A stretch of 64,000 bases of DNA. It comes from Polyangiaceae bacterium (GTDB lineage: Bacteria > Myxococcota_A > Polyangia > Polyangiales > Polyangiaceae). The position numbers and the translations under genes are program-made. The stretch covers positions 1 through 64,000 of the forward strand of contig JAFGBI010000379.1 in assembly GCA_016933275.1 (NCBI GenBank). Reading direction: 5' to 3'. A model generated the notes under the pieces. The model worked only from the letters and a program-made list of their open reading frames with translations. It had not been told where the DNA came from and did not search any database. This document shows, piece by piece, positions 43,718-52,895 of this stretch. Position 1 is the stretch's first letter. Each line of letters starts with the position of its first letter.

Positions 43718-43749
43718 AACCGATACATTTTAGCTATTTCAAATCGGTT
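43718..43749. promoter_or_regulatory. AT-rich inverted repeat upstream of gspC
   Basis: AACCGAT (43718-43724) and ATCGGTT (43743-43749) are perfect 7-bp inverted repeats around 18 nt of A/T-rich sequence, 41 nt before the gspC start. The stretch is far more AT-rich than its surroundings, as expected of an operator or promoter of the T2SS operon. No standard -35/-10 pair or sigma-54 GG/GC pair is clear. Confidence 0.4.
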
Positions 43750-43789
43750 GCGCCGCTGGCATGGCCCTCGCTAGAACCTTCGCGCCAAC

Positions 43790-44779
43790 GTGGGCTTCGA
43801 CGCACTCCTCAAGAAGTACTTCCTGATCGCCGTGCTGGCGCTGGTGGCGATCGCTACGTTCTTCCAGGCGACCGGAGCCATGCAGCTCGTTGGCGCGATG
43901 TTGATCCCGGATTCATCCGCGCTGGCCGTACTCCCGCCGGTCGCCTCGGGGACAGGGAAGGCGTCGACGACTCCGCGCAGCGCGGATCCGATCCTCTCGC
44001 GCAATCCGTTCGACCTCTCTACCGGGCCTCTCAACGCCAAGACGTTGGGGGACCAACTGCCGGTGACGGAGGAGGTCAACCCGACGGATCCGCTGCGGTC
44101 ACCGCGGTGCACCGACATCAAGGTGACCATCATCACCGAGTCGCCGGATCCCCTCTGGTCGATCGCTGCCCTCCAGGGCCCCGGGGACACGCGGCCAGCC
44201 GTCCACCGGGTCGGCGATGAGCTCGGCAGCTCCAAGGTGGCCTACATTGGCTATAACTCTTATGAGGGCAGCCCGAGCGTCTGGTTGGTCCAGGGAGCGG
44301 CGGTCTGCCAGGCGCTCCTCTTCGCCACTCAGCCGCAACCGCAGGCTGCGCCGGCGAAGGGAGGGGCGGTCCCCGCGGCCGTGGGCTCGGCCGCAGCCGC
44401 CAAGCGTGGGGCGCCGTCGATTCCCGCCGACATGAAGGCGAAGATCCAGCGGGTGAGCGCGACTGAGTTCAACGTCGATCGCGGGGTGGTCGACAAGATC
44501 CTCGAGAATCAGGCGGACCTAATGCGTTCCGCGCGCGTGGTTCCCGAGCAGCAGGACGGCAAGGTAGTGGGCGTTCGCCTCTTCGGCATCCGACCGGACA
44601 CTTTGCTCGGGACCCTGGGCCTCGAGAACGGTGATCGCCTGGAAACCATCAACGGCTTTGCCATGGCCAGCCCCGAAAAGGCACTCGAGGCCTACGCCCG
44701 GCTGCGAACGGCGGAGAAGTTGTCCGTCTCGGTCAATCGCCGCGGTCAGCCGGTCACGCTCGAATTCAATATCAAGTGA
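43790..44779 (+). CDS. gspC: Type II secretion protein GspC
   Basis: The 329-residue inner-membrane protein links the secretin to the platform. One membrane helix lies at about 10-30 (KYFLIAVLALVAIATFF). The homology region follows (about 65-180, RNPFDLSTG, IITESPDPLWSIAALQ), with two cysteines that may pair. The C-terminal third is a PDZ domain (VVGVRLFGIRPDTLLGTLGL, NGDRLETINGF). An Ala/Gly-rich linker joins the parts. The start is GTG 43790. It is the first gene of the T2SS cluster and its stop overlaps the start of gspD. Confidence 0.92.
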   Translation: MGFDALLKKYFLIAVLALVAIATFFQATGAMQLVGAMLIPDSSALAVLPPVASGTGKASTTPRSADPILSRNPFDLSTGPLNAKTLGDQLPVTEEVNPTDPLRSPRCTDIKVTIITESPDPLWSIAALQGPGDTRPAVHRVGDELGSSKVAYIGYNSYEGSPSVWLVQGAAVCQALLFATQPQPQAAPAKGGAVPAAVGSAAAAKRGAPSIPADMKAKIQRVSATEFNVDRGVVDKILENQADLMRSARVVPEQQDGKVVGVRLFGIRPDTLLGTLGLENGDRLETINGFAMASPEKALEAYARLRTAEKLSVSVNRRGQPVTLEFNIK

Positions 44780-47268
44780 TGATCCCGATGAAGTTTCGCT
44801 TCGAAAATAGTTGGCTCGCGGCCGGCGCCTGGTTCCTGGCGGCGAACCTGAGCTACGCGCAGGTTCCTCCGAAACCGTCCAAGCCGGGGGCCGCCGAGAG
44901 GCCCGCTGCGGCGCTGGACCCGAACGTTCCTCCCTCGGACCAGCTGCCCGGGGCGGGCACGACGCTTCCCACCACCATGGAAGCCATCCAGAAGGCCGTC
45001 GAGGCGCCCTATCGGCCCAAGCCGGCGGGCTTTCAGGTCAAGTTCAACTTGCAGGACGCCGATCTCGCCGAACTCGTCAATCACATCAGCGGGATGACGG
45101 GGAAGCGCTTCATCTACGGGCCGAAGGTGCGCCAGATCAAGGCGACCGTGGTGTCTCCCGAGCCCGTGTCTCTGGCCGAGGCGTATGAGGCGTTCCTCTC
45201 GATCCTAGAGCAGAACGGCATGACCGTGGTGCCCCATGGTCAGTTCCTCAAGATCGTCGACAGCGGCGGGGTGGTGACACGGACCACGCCGCTCTACTCG
45301 CCCGGATCGCTGGTACCGGACACGGACCGCTACATCACCCGCCTCTACCGGCTCAAGAACACGACCGCCGAAGAGGTTGCCGCGCTGCTGACGAAGTTCA
45401 AGAGCGCAGAGGGCGACATTTCGATCTATCCGCCGGGACAGCTCCTCATCATCACCGACACCGGTGCGCAGATACAGCGACAGATCCGCATCATCGAGGA
45501 GATCGACGTCGGGTCGGTGGGGTCCAAGATGTGGATCGAGCCGGTCCACTACGGCACCGCGAAGGAGCTCTCCGAGCGGATCAACGAGCTGTTCGACCTC
45601 GGCAAGGCCGGCGCCGGCGCGACCGGCGGTCTCGCCAAGGTAGTGGCCGACGAGCAGTCGAATTCGCTGATCGTCGTCGGGACCGAAGACTCGTACCTGA
45701 AGCTGCTCGAGTTGATGAAACGCCTCGACACCGAGCCGACCGCGGAGGGGAAACTCCACGTGCTTCCGCTGCAGCACGCCGTGGCGGATGAGCTCTCGAA
45801 CACGCTCAACCAGATGTTGCAGGGCGCCAAGGGAAAGGACGGTCAGGCCGCCGGGATGTTCGAGGGTGAGGTCCGCGTCACCCCCGACAAGGCGACGAAT
45901 TCCCTCGTCGTGACCTCCTCGGGGCGTGACTACGCTCATCTTCGGCTGGTCGTCGAAGAGCTCGACATGCCACGCCGCCAGGTCTTCATCGAGGCGGTGA
46001 TCATGGACGTCTCGGTCAACCACTCGACCGCCCTCGGGCTCAAGTATCACGCGGGCACGACCGCCGAACTCGCTGGAGACGGCAACTCTCTCGTCTATGG
46101 CGGACTCAACCCGATCGGGTCGATCCTGCCCCCGGATCCGACCGCGCTGCAGGGATTGGCGCTCGGAATCCGCGGTCCGGAGCTCACCGGTGCGGACGAG
46201 TTGCTCGGCATCGGGTTCTCCGTCCCGGCGTTCGGCGTCGTGCTCAACGCGCTCTCGCAGAGCGGCGACGCCAACGTGCTCGCGACTCCACATATCCTGG
46301 CGACCGACAACGTTGCCGCCGAGATCAACGTGGGCGAGAACATCCCGCTCCAGGAGAACATCGGCGGCGGGATCGGCAACCTGGCGAGCCTCGCCAGTGG
46401 CTCGGGCAACACGAACCTGGCGGGGCTGAGCTCGCTGATGGGGGGGGGGTATGGCTTCAGCTCTCCCCGTCAGGATGTTGGAACCAAGATCAAGGTCACC
46501 CCGCACATCAACGACTCGAACCAGGTGCGCCTGGAGATCGAAGAGGAGATCAGCGAGCGGGGAGCGAGCTCGGGGGCGCTCGGCGCGGTGTCAATCACCC
46601 AACGGAATGCGAACACGACGCTCGTGGTCGACGATCAGCAGACCGTGGTGATTGGCGGCTTGATGCGGGATGCGGTAGTGAAGAGCAAGGAGAAGATCCC
46701 AATTCTGGGCGACATCCCCGTCCTCGGATTCCTCTTCCGCTCGTCGACCACCGAGACTCAGAAGACGAACCTGCTGCTGATCCTCACGCCATATGTGATC
46801 CACGATCAGTCCGACCTGCGCCGGATCTTCGAGCGGAAGATGCAGGAGCGGCAGGAGTTTCTGGATCGATACTTCGTGTTCGCCCGCGATGCGTGGGAAC
46901 CGCCCAAGAACTACACCCGGACGAACGGGCTAGTGGAGGAGATTCGGCAGACGTACTTCGAGATTGAGGAGCGTGAACGGCTCGAGGCGGAGAGCCAGCC
47001 GCTCGCCAAAGAGGAACACATTCCGAGCGAACCGATCGAGCTACCCGTGACGACGGTACCGACCGGGGGGGCAAAGGGCTCGAGCAGCCGGGGGGCCAAG
47101 CCCGCCGCGACGCCAGCCAGCCCGCCCGCGACACCCCCCAAGCCGGCCACGACCCCGAGTCGCCGCCGATCGCGGCCGACGGGGACGACCAGGACTCAGG
47201 GCCAGCTCGCTGCGCCTTTCCAAGGACAGAAGATGGCGCGCAGCGTCGAAGCCGAACGCATGGAGTAG
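44779..47268 (+). CDS. gspD: Type II secretion system secretin GspD
   Basis: This 829-residue outer-membrane secretin forms the exit channel for folded proteins. A signal peptide ends at about LSYA/QV. N-domains (N0-N3) cover about residues 75-410, including VRQIKATVVSPEPVSLAEAY, and repeated KH-like folds (RLYRLKNTTAEEVAALL, HVLPLQHAVADELSNTLNQM). The secretin core follows, with VLATPHILATDNVAAEINVG, a Gly-rich gate near LMGGGYGF, and VVIGGLMRD, ending at LLLILTPYVI. A basic Pro/Ser/Thr-rich tail of about 80 residues is present. The ATG at 44779 overlaps the gspC stop; GTG 44776 is an alternative. No pilotin gene was recognised nearby. Confidence 0.95.
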   Translation: MIPMKFRFENSWLAAGAWFLAANLSYAQVPPKPSKPGAAERPAAALDPNVPPSDQLPGAGTTLPTTMEAIQKAVEAPYRPKPAGFQVKFNLQDADLAELVNHISGMTGKRFIYGPKVRQIKATVVSPEPVSLAEAYEAFLSILEQNGMTVVPHGQFLKIVDSGGVVTRTTPLYSPGSLVPDTDRYITRLYRLKNTTAEEVAALLTKFKSAEGDISIYPPGQLLIITDTGAQIQRQIRIIEEIDVGSVGSKMWIEPVHYGTAKELSERINELFDLGKAGAGATGGLAKVVADEQSNSLIVVGTEDSYLKLLELMKRLDTEPTAEGKLHVLPLQHAVADELSNTLNQMLQGAKGKDGQAAGMFEGEVRVTPDKATNSLVVTSSGRDYAHLRLVVEELDMPRRQVFIEAVIMDVSVNHSTALGLKYHAGTTAELAGDGNSLVYGGLNPIGSILPPDPTALQGLALGIRGPELTGADELLGIGFSVPAFGVVLNALSQSGDANVLATPHILATDNVAAEINVGENIPLQENIGGGIGNLASLASGSGNTNLAGLSSLMGGGYGFSSPRQDVGTKIKVTPHINDSNQVRLEIEEEISERGASSGALGAVSITQRNANTTLVVDDQQTVVIGGLMRDAVVKSKEKIPILGDIPVLGFLFRSSTTETQKTNLLLILTPYVIHDQSDLRRIFERKMQERQEFLDRYFVFARDAWEPPKNYTRTNGLVEEIRQTYFEIEERERLEAESQPLAKEEHIPSEPIELPVTTVPTGGAKGSSSRGAKPAATPASPPATPPKPATTPSRRRSRPTGTTRTQGQLAAPFQGQKMARSVEAERME

Positions 47269-47272
47269 TCCC

Positions 47273-49042
47273 GTGCAGCCGCATCGCGCCCTCGGAAACA
47301 TCCTGGCGCGGCACGGAGTCGTGCCGCTGGAGGCCCTCGAGAACCTTTATGCCCAGCAGGTGGAGAAGCGGGCGCTGCTGGCCGACCTGGTGGTGCAATC
47401 ACGCCTGGCGACCGAGGGGGATGTGGCCCGGGTCCTCGCGACCGAGTGCGGCCTGCCCTTCGTCGAACGAATCGACGTGGAGCAGGTGCCGATCGAGATC
47501 GCGACCCGGCTCCCCATCGGCTTCTGCCGCGCGCGTCGCCTCGTGGTGATCGGGGAGGACGAGTCGAGCGTCCACGTCGTCTGTGCGGACCCGCTCGTCA
47601 CCGATGGGCTCGACGACGTGCGCGCTGCGTTTGGAAAGCCCGTTTCGACCTACGTGGGGGTGCCGACCGTCGTCATCGACGCCATCAACGGCATCTACGA
47701 GCGGCATCAGACCTCGAGCGACCTTCACTCCGACGAGAACATCGGGGAGGAGGAGGCCGAGGACATGCTCGACTCCGACGACGACGCCCCCATCATTCGC
47801 TGGGTGAACTCGCTGTTCGCTCAGGCGGTCAAGGAGCGAGCCAGCGACATCCACATCGAGCCGGAGGAGAAGGAGGTCATCGTCCGTTACCGCATCGACG
47901 GTGAGCTATACGTCGCCCGGCGCGCCAGCCGGCAGTTCATGGCCTCGGTGGTCGCGCGAGTGAAGATCATGGCGGGCCTCAACATCGCCGAGAAGCGCCT
48001 CCCGCAGGACGGCCGCATCTCGCTCCGGATTGCCGGTCGGGCGATCGACGTTCGCGTGTCGAGCATTCCGACGAGCCGTGACCACGAGCGGATCGTCATG
48101 CGTCTGCTCCACAAGACGAACGTGCTGTTGGATCTCACGGAACTCGGGTTCTCGGCGCGTGACTACCACCTGATGAATCGGTTGATCCAGCGCCCGAACG
48201 GGATCGTGCTCGTTACCGGTCCTACGGGGAGTGGCAAGACCACGACGCTCTACGCGTGCCTGAACAAGATCAACCAGCCGAACATCAACATCCTCACTGC
48301 CGAGGATCCGGTCGAGTACGAGCTCGGCGGCATTCACCAGGTGCCGGTGCAGGCGAAGATCGGGCTGACCTTCGCCAGCGCGCTCCGCGCCTTCCTGCGT
48401 CAGGACCCGGACGTCATCATGGTGGGCGAGACCCGCGACCGCGAGACCGCAGACATCGCGATGCGCGCCTCGATGACCGGGCACCTCGTCCTGAGCACCC
48501 TCCATACCAACGACGCAGCGAGTGCGTTCACGCGGCTGGTCGACATGGAGATCGAGCCATTCTTGGTTCGGACGACCGTGATCGGGATCCTCGCGCAGCG
48601 GCTGGTTCGTGTCCTGTGCAAGTACTGCAAGGAGCCCTACGAGGCCACCCGGGCCGAACTCACCGAGCTCGGCTGTGACCCGGAGCGGACGGAGTGGCGG
48701 TTGTCACGTGATCTAGGTCATGCGTACCGGGTACCGGACGTGGACTACGCCACCGTGGGCTGGACCGGGGGCCCGCTGCCCACCTTCCACCGCGCGCGGG
48801 GCTGCGAGCGGTGCGAGGGGAAGGGGTTTACGGGTCGCATCGGGATCTACGAGCTCCTGATGGCGGACGACGTCGTGGGGCAGCTCGTGTTGCGGAATGC
48901 CGATGGGCAGTCCATCAAGCGCGCGGCGCAGCAGCAGGGGATGGACACACTGCGAGACGATGGCGCGCGCAAAGTGTTCGAGGGCACCACGACCGTGGAG
49001 GAGGTGGTGGCCGAGACGCACGAGGACGAAATCGGAGAATAA
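47273..49042 (+). CDS. gspE: Type II secretion ATPase GspE
   Basis: The 589-residue hexameric ATPase powers pseudopilus assembly. The N-terminal N1E-like domain (1-145) probably contacts GspL. An acidic linker (about 150-172, EEEAEDMLDSDDD) precedes the core: Walker A GPTGSGKT (316-323), Asp box and Walker B (RQDPDVIMVGETRDRETA), and His box (STLHTND). A four-cysteine zinc motif (C449 and C452, then GCERCEGKGF) is present in the C-terminal domain, as in most GspE. The start GTG 47273 lies 4 nt after the gspD stop. Confidence 0.96.
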   Translation: MQPHRALGNILARHGVVPLEALENLYAQQVEKRALLADLVVQSRLATEGDVARVLATECGLPFVERIDVEQVPIEIATRLPIGFCRARRLVVIGEDESSVHVVCADPLVTDGLDDVRAAFGKPVSTYVGVPTVVIDAINGIYERHQTSSDLHSDENIGEEEAEDMLDSDDDAPIIRWVNSLFAQAVKERASDIHIEPEEKEVIVRYRIDGELYVARRASRQFMASVVARVKIMAGLNIAEKRLPQDGRISLRIAGRAIDVRVSSIPTSRDHERIVMRLLHKTNVLLDLTELGFSARDYHLMNRLIQRPNGIVLVTGPTGSGKTTTLYACLNKINQPNINILTAEDPVEYELGGIHQVPVQAKIGLTFASALRAFLRQDPDVIMVGETRDRETADIAMRASMTGHLVLSTLHTNDAASAFTRLVDMEIEPFLVRTTVIGILAQRLVRVLCKYCKEPYEATRAELTELGCDPERTEWRLSRDLGHAYRVPDVDYATVGWTGGPLPTFHRARGCERCEGKGFTGRIGIYELLMADDVVGQLVLRNADGQSIKRAAQQQGMDTLRDDGARKVFEGTTTVEEVVAETHEDEIGE

Positions 49043-49043
49043 G

Positions 49044-50270
49044 GTGGCCGTCTTCTCGTACCGTGGGATCGAGATCGAGTCCGGGAAGCCGGTCAAGGGA
49101 TTCCGTGACGCGGACAACCCCAAGGCGCTCCGAGCGCTGCTTCGGCGCGACGGGGTCCTGCTCACGCTGGCGACGGAGGAGAGCGAGCAGAAGCAGCGCG
49201 AGCGGCGGGAGATCAACCTGCTCGCGTTCTTCCAGCGACCCTCCGCCTCCGACATCGCGGTGATGACGCGCCAGCTCTCGACCCTGGTGCACGCCGGCGT
49301 GCCTCTGGTGGACTCGCTGGGAGCGCTCACGGAGCAGGTCGAGAGGGAGAGCCTGGTCCGCATCCTCACGCAAGTAAGAGAGTCTGTGAACGAGGGGACG
49401 CCCTTCTCCAAGAGCCTCGCGCAGTATCCGCACGCATTCCCGGCTCTGTACGTGAACATGGTCGCCGCCGGCGAGGCGTCGGGGACGCTCGAGGCCGTGC
49501 TGGAGCGCCTCGCCGAGTACATGGAGTCGCAGTCGCGACTCAAGGGCAAGGTTTTTGCGACGTTGGCCTATCCGGCGCTGATGCTGATCATCATCGTTGG
49601 CCTGGTGGGCGTCCTGATGGTGGCGGTCGTGCCCAAGGTGACGAGTATCTTCGAGAATATCGGGATGCCGTTGCCGTGGTACACCACGCTGCTCATCGTG
49701 GTGTCGGACACGGTCGCCGGTTGGTGGTGGGCGATGCTGCTCAGCGGCGCGCTCGCGGGCTACCTGTTCAAGCGCTGGCGTGCCACGCCGAAAGGGCGCT
49801 TCGCCTGGGATAGCTTCGTCTTGCGAGTACCGATCTTCGGGCGCCTGAGCCTGCTCATCGCCGTGGCGCGGTTCTCGCGCACCCTGGCGACGCTGCTCGC
49901 CAGCGGCGTGCAGCTCTTGGCAGCGTTGGAGATCGGACGCAACGTGCTGGGAAACGCGCGACTCCAGGCCGTGATCACCGATGCCATCGGGTCCATTCGG
50001 GAGGGCGAGAGCATCGCGGAGCCGTTGAAGCGAAGTCGCGCCTTCCCGCCCATGGTCACGCACATGATCGCGGTGGGGGAGCGTAGCGGTCAGCTCGAAC
50101 AGATGCTCGAGAACGTCAGCCGATCCTACGAGGCAGACGTGGACACCCGCGTCATGGCCGTTACCAGCCTCCTCGAGCCGTTGATGATCGTCGTCCTCGG
50201 CGGCATGGTTGCCTTCATCGCGATGGCCATCCTGATGCCCCTGATCCAAATGAACCAGCTCATGGAGTGA
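49044..50270 (+). CDS. gspF: Type II secretion platform protein GspF
   Basis: The 408-residue polytopic protein forms the inner-membrane platform. It has two repeated cytoplasmic domains, each starting near a conserved pattern (DIAVMTRQLSTLVHAGVPLVD; RFSRTLATLLASGVQLLAAL), and three membrane segments at about 176-196, 214-242 and 380-402. The start is GTG 49044, one base after the gspE stop, set by the first conserved residues (MAVFSYRGIE). Length is normal for the family. Confidence 0.95.
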   Translation: MAVFSYRGIEIESGKPVKGFRDADNPKALRALLRRDGVLLTLATEESEQKQRERREINLLAFFQRPSASDIAVMTRQLSTLVHAGVPLVDSLGALTEQVERESLVRILTQVRESVNEGTPFSKSLAQYPHAFPALYVNMVAAGEASGTLEAVLERLAEYMESQSRLKGKVFATLAYPALMLIIIVGLVGVLMVAVVPKVTSIFENIGMPLPWYTTLLIVVSDTVAGWWWAMLLSGALAGYLFKRWRATPKGRFAWDSFVLRVPIFGRLSLLIAVARFSRTLATLLASGVQLLAALEIGRNVLGNARLQAVITDAIGSIREGESIAEPLKRSRAFPPMVTHMIAVGERSGQLEQMLENVSRSYEADVDTRVMAVTSLLEPLMIVVLGGMVAFIAMAILMPLIQMNQLME

Positions 50271-50274
50271 GGGC

Positions 50275-50691
50275 GTGAGGGTTCGCCGACGCACCGCCGA
50301 CCGACGCATCTTCTTCCCCTGGGAGGGACGGCGGGGGCCTGTGCGCTGGTTGCGGCAAGGACCGTTGCGGCCGGCGATCGGGGTCGCCCTCGTCGTCCTG
50401 TTCATGGGGGCGGTCGGCGCCGAGGAGCGCCGGGAGGCGGGGGTCCGGCAGACCCGCGCCCGGCTGCTCGTCGTGTACCGCGCCGTTGACACCTACCTCG
50501 CCGACCATAAGGGCGAGTGTCCGCAGAGCCTGGCCGACGTGGCACGATACGCACGATTCGAGGGAGCCCCGCTGGATGCTTGGGGGCGTCCGCTGCGGCT
50601 GATCTGTCCCGGCGGTCGCGAAGACACGGCCTACGTTCTGATGAGCGATGGGCCCGACGGACGTCCCGGCGGGCTGGATCGCATCGAGTGA
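50275..50691 (+). CDS. GspG-like protein lacking a prepilin cleavage motif
   Basis: The 138-residue protein starts at GTG 50275. It has a basic N-terminus, one membrane helix at about 33-48 (AIGVALVVLFMGAVGA) and a C-terminal part that resembles the GspG pseudopilin globular domain: ARLLVVYRAVDTYLADHKGECPQSLADVARY, then PLDAWGRPLRLICPGG and LMSDGPDGRPGG. The G/FTLxE prepilin-peptidase site is absent, so it would stay anchored as a plain membrane protein and not enter the pseudopilus. It sits between gspF and the true gspG, spaced by 4 and 48 nt. It might be an assembly factor, a regulator of the pseudopilus or a degenerate duplicate. Confidence 0.8.
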   Translation: MRVRRRTADRRIFFPWEGRRGPVRWLRQGPLRPAIGVALVVLFMGAVGAEERREAGVRQTRARLLVVYRAVDTYLADHKGECPQSLADVARYARFEGAPLDAWGRPLRLICPGGREDTAYVLMSDGPDGRPGGLDRIE

Positions 50692-50739
50692 TCTCGGGGA
50701 GGAGCGAACCTTTCACCATGCAGCATGGGAGACCCGAAG

Positions 50740-51177
50740 ATGGAAAGAAGTAACCAGATCGAAAACCGAGCGCGCGCGGCGCGGGATCGAGGTCGGGCAC
50801 GGGACCGCGGCGTGACGCTCATCGAAGTGATGATCGTCGTCACCATCCTGGCCATGGTCGCTGGAGGTGTCGCGGTGTTCGCGCTGCCGCAGCTGAAGAA
50901 GGCGCAGATCAAGACGGCCACCGACGGCTGCCGAACGATCCGACAGGCGGTGAACACGTGGCAAATGGACCCTGAGAACTCGTCCTGCCCATCGGTGAGC
51001 CAGCTCATCGAGGAGCGAATCCTCGACAAGGGTACCAACACGAGCGACCCCTGGAATCAGCCGTTCACCATTCAGTGTACGGACAACGACGTTATCGTGA
51101 CCTCGGCTGGTCCCGACAAGAAGAAGGGCACCGCGGACGACATAAGCGTGCCGAAAGGCGCTGGCGCTGGGGAGTGA
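50740..51177 (+). CDS. gspG: Major pseudopilin GspG
   Basis: The 145-residue product is a type IV pilin-like subunit. The prepilin site is RDRG/VTLIEVMIVV, with cleavage after G24 and glutamate at +5 (E29). After it come the hydrophobic helix and a globular domain with DPWNQPFTIQC and a calcium-site-like end (AGPDKKKGTADDI). The leader of 24 residues is long and basic. I chose ATG 50740 because GGGAG sits 8 nt upstream; ATG 50725 adds 5 residues. It lies downstream of the GspG-like gene and upstream of gspH. Confidence 0.93.
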   Translation: MERSNQIENRARAARDRGRARDRGVTLIEVMIVVTILAMVAGGVAVFALPQLKKAQIKTATDGCRTIRQAVNTWQMDPENSSCPSVSQLIEERILDKGTNTSDPWNQPFTIQCTDNDVIVTSAGPDKKKGTADDISVPKGAGAGE

Positions 51178-51204
51178 CCCGAGCGAGCGGAGAAGATCCA
51201 GGCG

Positions 51205-51981
51205 ATGATGCGTGCCCCCCCCAGCCCGACGCCGGGCGCAGCCCTCCCTGCAGGAAGGCCGCGGTTCGTCGTGGGTCGAGGAATCTCGCGGCGCCGCCGC
51301 TCCCAGGGCGTTACGGTCTTCGAGGTCATCATCGCCGTCACTTTGATCGCGCTCTTCTCGGGGGCGCTCCTCCTCGGCGTGGGTTTTCGTCGCTCCAGCG
51401 AGGTGCGCAGCGCGGCGTCTCTGGTGCTCGTTGGCGTGCGGCTGGGGATGACGCGAGCCAACGCGACGGGCCGACCCGTGCGGATGGTCTTCGATCTGGA
51501 TCAGCATCGCATCGGGCTGGAGGAGACGCTTCAGCCTAGAATGCTGCGAACCAAGTCCGACGAGGACGGCGCCGCCGCGGGCGCCGAGCCGGCGAACGAG
51601 CTCGAGGCGGCGGCCCGGGAGGAGGCGGAGCGGATCCTCAAGGGACCCCAGGAGAAGCGCCCTCGCTTCGCGCCGGTCGCCAAGTTCGGTGGGGACGAGG
51701 GGGCCGGTGGCACTCGGGCGCTCGGAACCCACGTGCGGCTACGGTCCGTGCAGACGGAACACGATCCGGAGCCGCTCACCGAGGGCCGCGCGTACCTCTA
51801 CATCTGGCCGCGGGGGGGGACGGAGGAGGCTGCGGTCCAGATTTCCGACGACGAGGGTGGAGAGGGCCTCACGGTCCGCATCTCGGCGCTCACCGGTCGA
51901 GGCCGCATCGAGCGGGGCCGGGTGAGCCTTCCGGAGCCACGGGGTGACGAAGACGACTGGTCGGAGCGCGACGAGGAATGA
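51205..51981 (+). CDS. gspH: Minor pseudopilin GspH
   Basis: The 258-residue protein carries a prepilin site RRSQG/VTVFEVIIAV (cleavage after G35, glutamate at +5). The helix is followed by SAASLVLVGVRLGMTRANATGRPVRM, typical of GspH. The globular domain has long charged insertions (Glu/Ala/Lys-rich around residues 115-160, and an acidic C-terminus), so the protein is longer than the usual ~170-190 residues. GspH is normally part of the pseudopilus tip. Its stop overlaps the gspI start by 4 nt (ATGA). Confidence 0.9.
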   Translation: MMRAPPSPTPGAALPAGRPRFVVGRGISRRRRSQGVTVFEVIIAVTLIALFSGALLLGVGFRRSSEVRSAASLVLVGVRLGMTRANATGRPVRMVFDLDQHRIGLEETLQPRMLRTKSDEDGAAAGAEPANELEAAAREEAERILKGPQEKRPRFAPVAKFGGDEGAGGTRALGTHVRLRSVQTEHDPEPLTEGRAYLYIWPRGGTEEAAVQISDDEGGEGLTVRISALTGRGRIERGRVSLPEPRGDEDDWSERDEE

Positions 51982-52895
51982 AGGAGACGGGACCGACCAG
52001 GTTGCCGACAGCGACGGCGCCCCGAGGAGCGCTCCGGCGCGAGGTGGGGGGAGGTTTCTCGACCCGCCCACGGCGAGGCCTGCTCCCAGGTTCCGGTCCC
52101 TGCTCCCTGACTCGCGGCGGCGATCGCCCTGGTTGCCGCGCCGGGGCTTCGAGAGGAGGGTTCACCCTCCTCGAAGTGATGGTGGCGATCGCCATCCTGG
52201 GACTGTCCCTCGCTGTCATCCTAAGTTCGGAGGTCGGGCTCCTCTGGAGTGTGCAGCGCACACAACACCTCACTCTGGCCACGGGATTGGCTCGGTGTCG
52301 GATGAGCGAGATCGAGGTTGAGCTGCTGGAGAAGGGCTTCCAGCTCCTCGACGTGACCGAGAGCGGCGACTGCTGCGAGGAGGAGGAGAACTCGACGTAC
52401 ACCTGCGAGTGGCGAATCGAGCGGGTGGAGCTCCCCGAGATGATGGATCTGGCGACGATGGCTGGGGAGGGGATGACGGACAGCGGCTCGGGAGACGTCG
52501 TTTCGACGCTCTTGGATGTCAAGGAGAAGAGCAAGGAAGGTCTCATGTCGGGCAGCACCACCGGTGCCCCGGATCTCTCCATGCTCACGGGTGCGTTCGG
52601 AGAAGACCCCCAGGCTGGGATCCAGGGGATCACGACGTCTCTCATGGGCCTCGTGTACCCGAACCTGAAGCCGATGCTCGAGGCGAGCATCCGTCGGGTG
52701 ACCGTCAACGTGCGCTGGCGCGAGGGGATCCGCGACCGTAGCCTGGCGTTGACGGAGTTCGTGACCCGGCCGCAGGAGGGGCTCGACCCGATGGCGCAAG
52801 CGGAGCTCGACGCCTACGAGGAGGTCCAGAACGCGGCGGCAGAGGATTCGACGCCCTCGACCCCCAGCAAGTCCGAGAGGAGCACCGGGAAGTGA
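51978..52895 (+). CDS. gspI: Minor pseudopilin GspI (enlarged)
   Basis: The 305-residue product has a prepilin site RGG/FTLLEVMVAIAIL with cleavage after G61 and glutamate at +5. GspI is usually about 120-130 residues; here a 61-residue leader and a ~90-residue insert (about 155-245, Met/Ser/Asp-rich) enlarge it. Conserved GspI features remain: TGLARCRMSEIE after the helix, the CEWRIERVELPEM strand region, and IRRVTVNVRWREG near the end. The ATGA overlap with gspH fixes this frame, though an internal start nearer the helix cannot be excluded. GspI nucleates the pseudopilus tip with GspJ and GspK. Confidence 0.88.
   Translation: MKETGPTRLPTATAPRGALRREVGGGFSTRPRRGLLPGSGPCSLTRGGDRPGCRAGASRGGFTLLEVMVAIAILGLSLAVILSSEVGLLWSVQRTQHLTLATGLARCRMSEIEVELLEKGFQLLDVTESGDCCEEEENSTYTCEWRIERVELPEMMDLATMAGEGMTDSGSGDVVSTLLDVKEKSKEGLMSGSTTGAPDLSMLTGAFGEDPQAGIQGITTSLMGLVYPNLKPMLEASIRRVTVNVRWREGIRDRSLALTEFVTRPQEGLDPMAQAELDAYEEVQNAAAEDSTPSTPSKSERSTGK

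Noticed and set aside
43590-43789. Sigma-54 promoter upstream of gspC
   Set aside because: TGGCAC and TTGGCG occur near 43645 and 43685, but the GG and GC dinucleotides do not fall at the required spacing.
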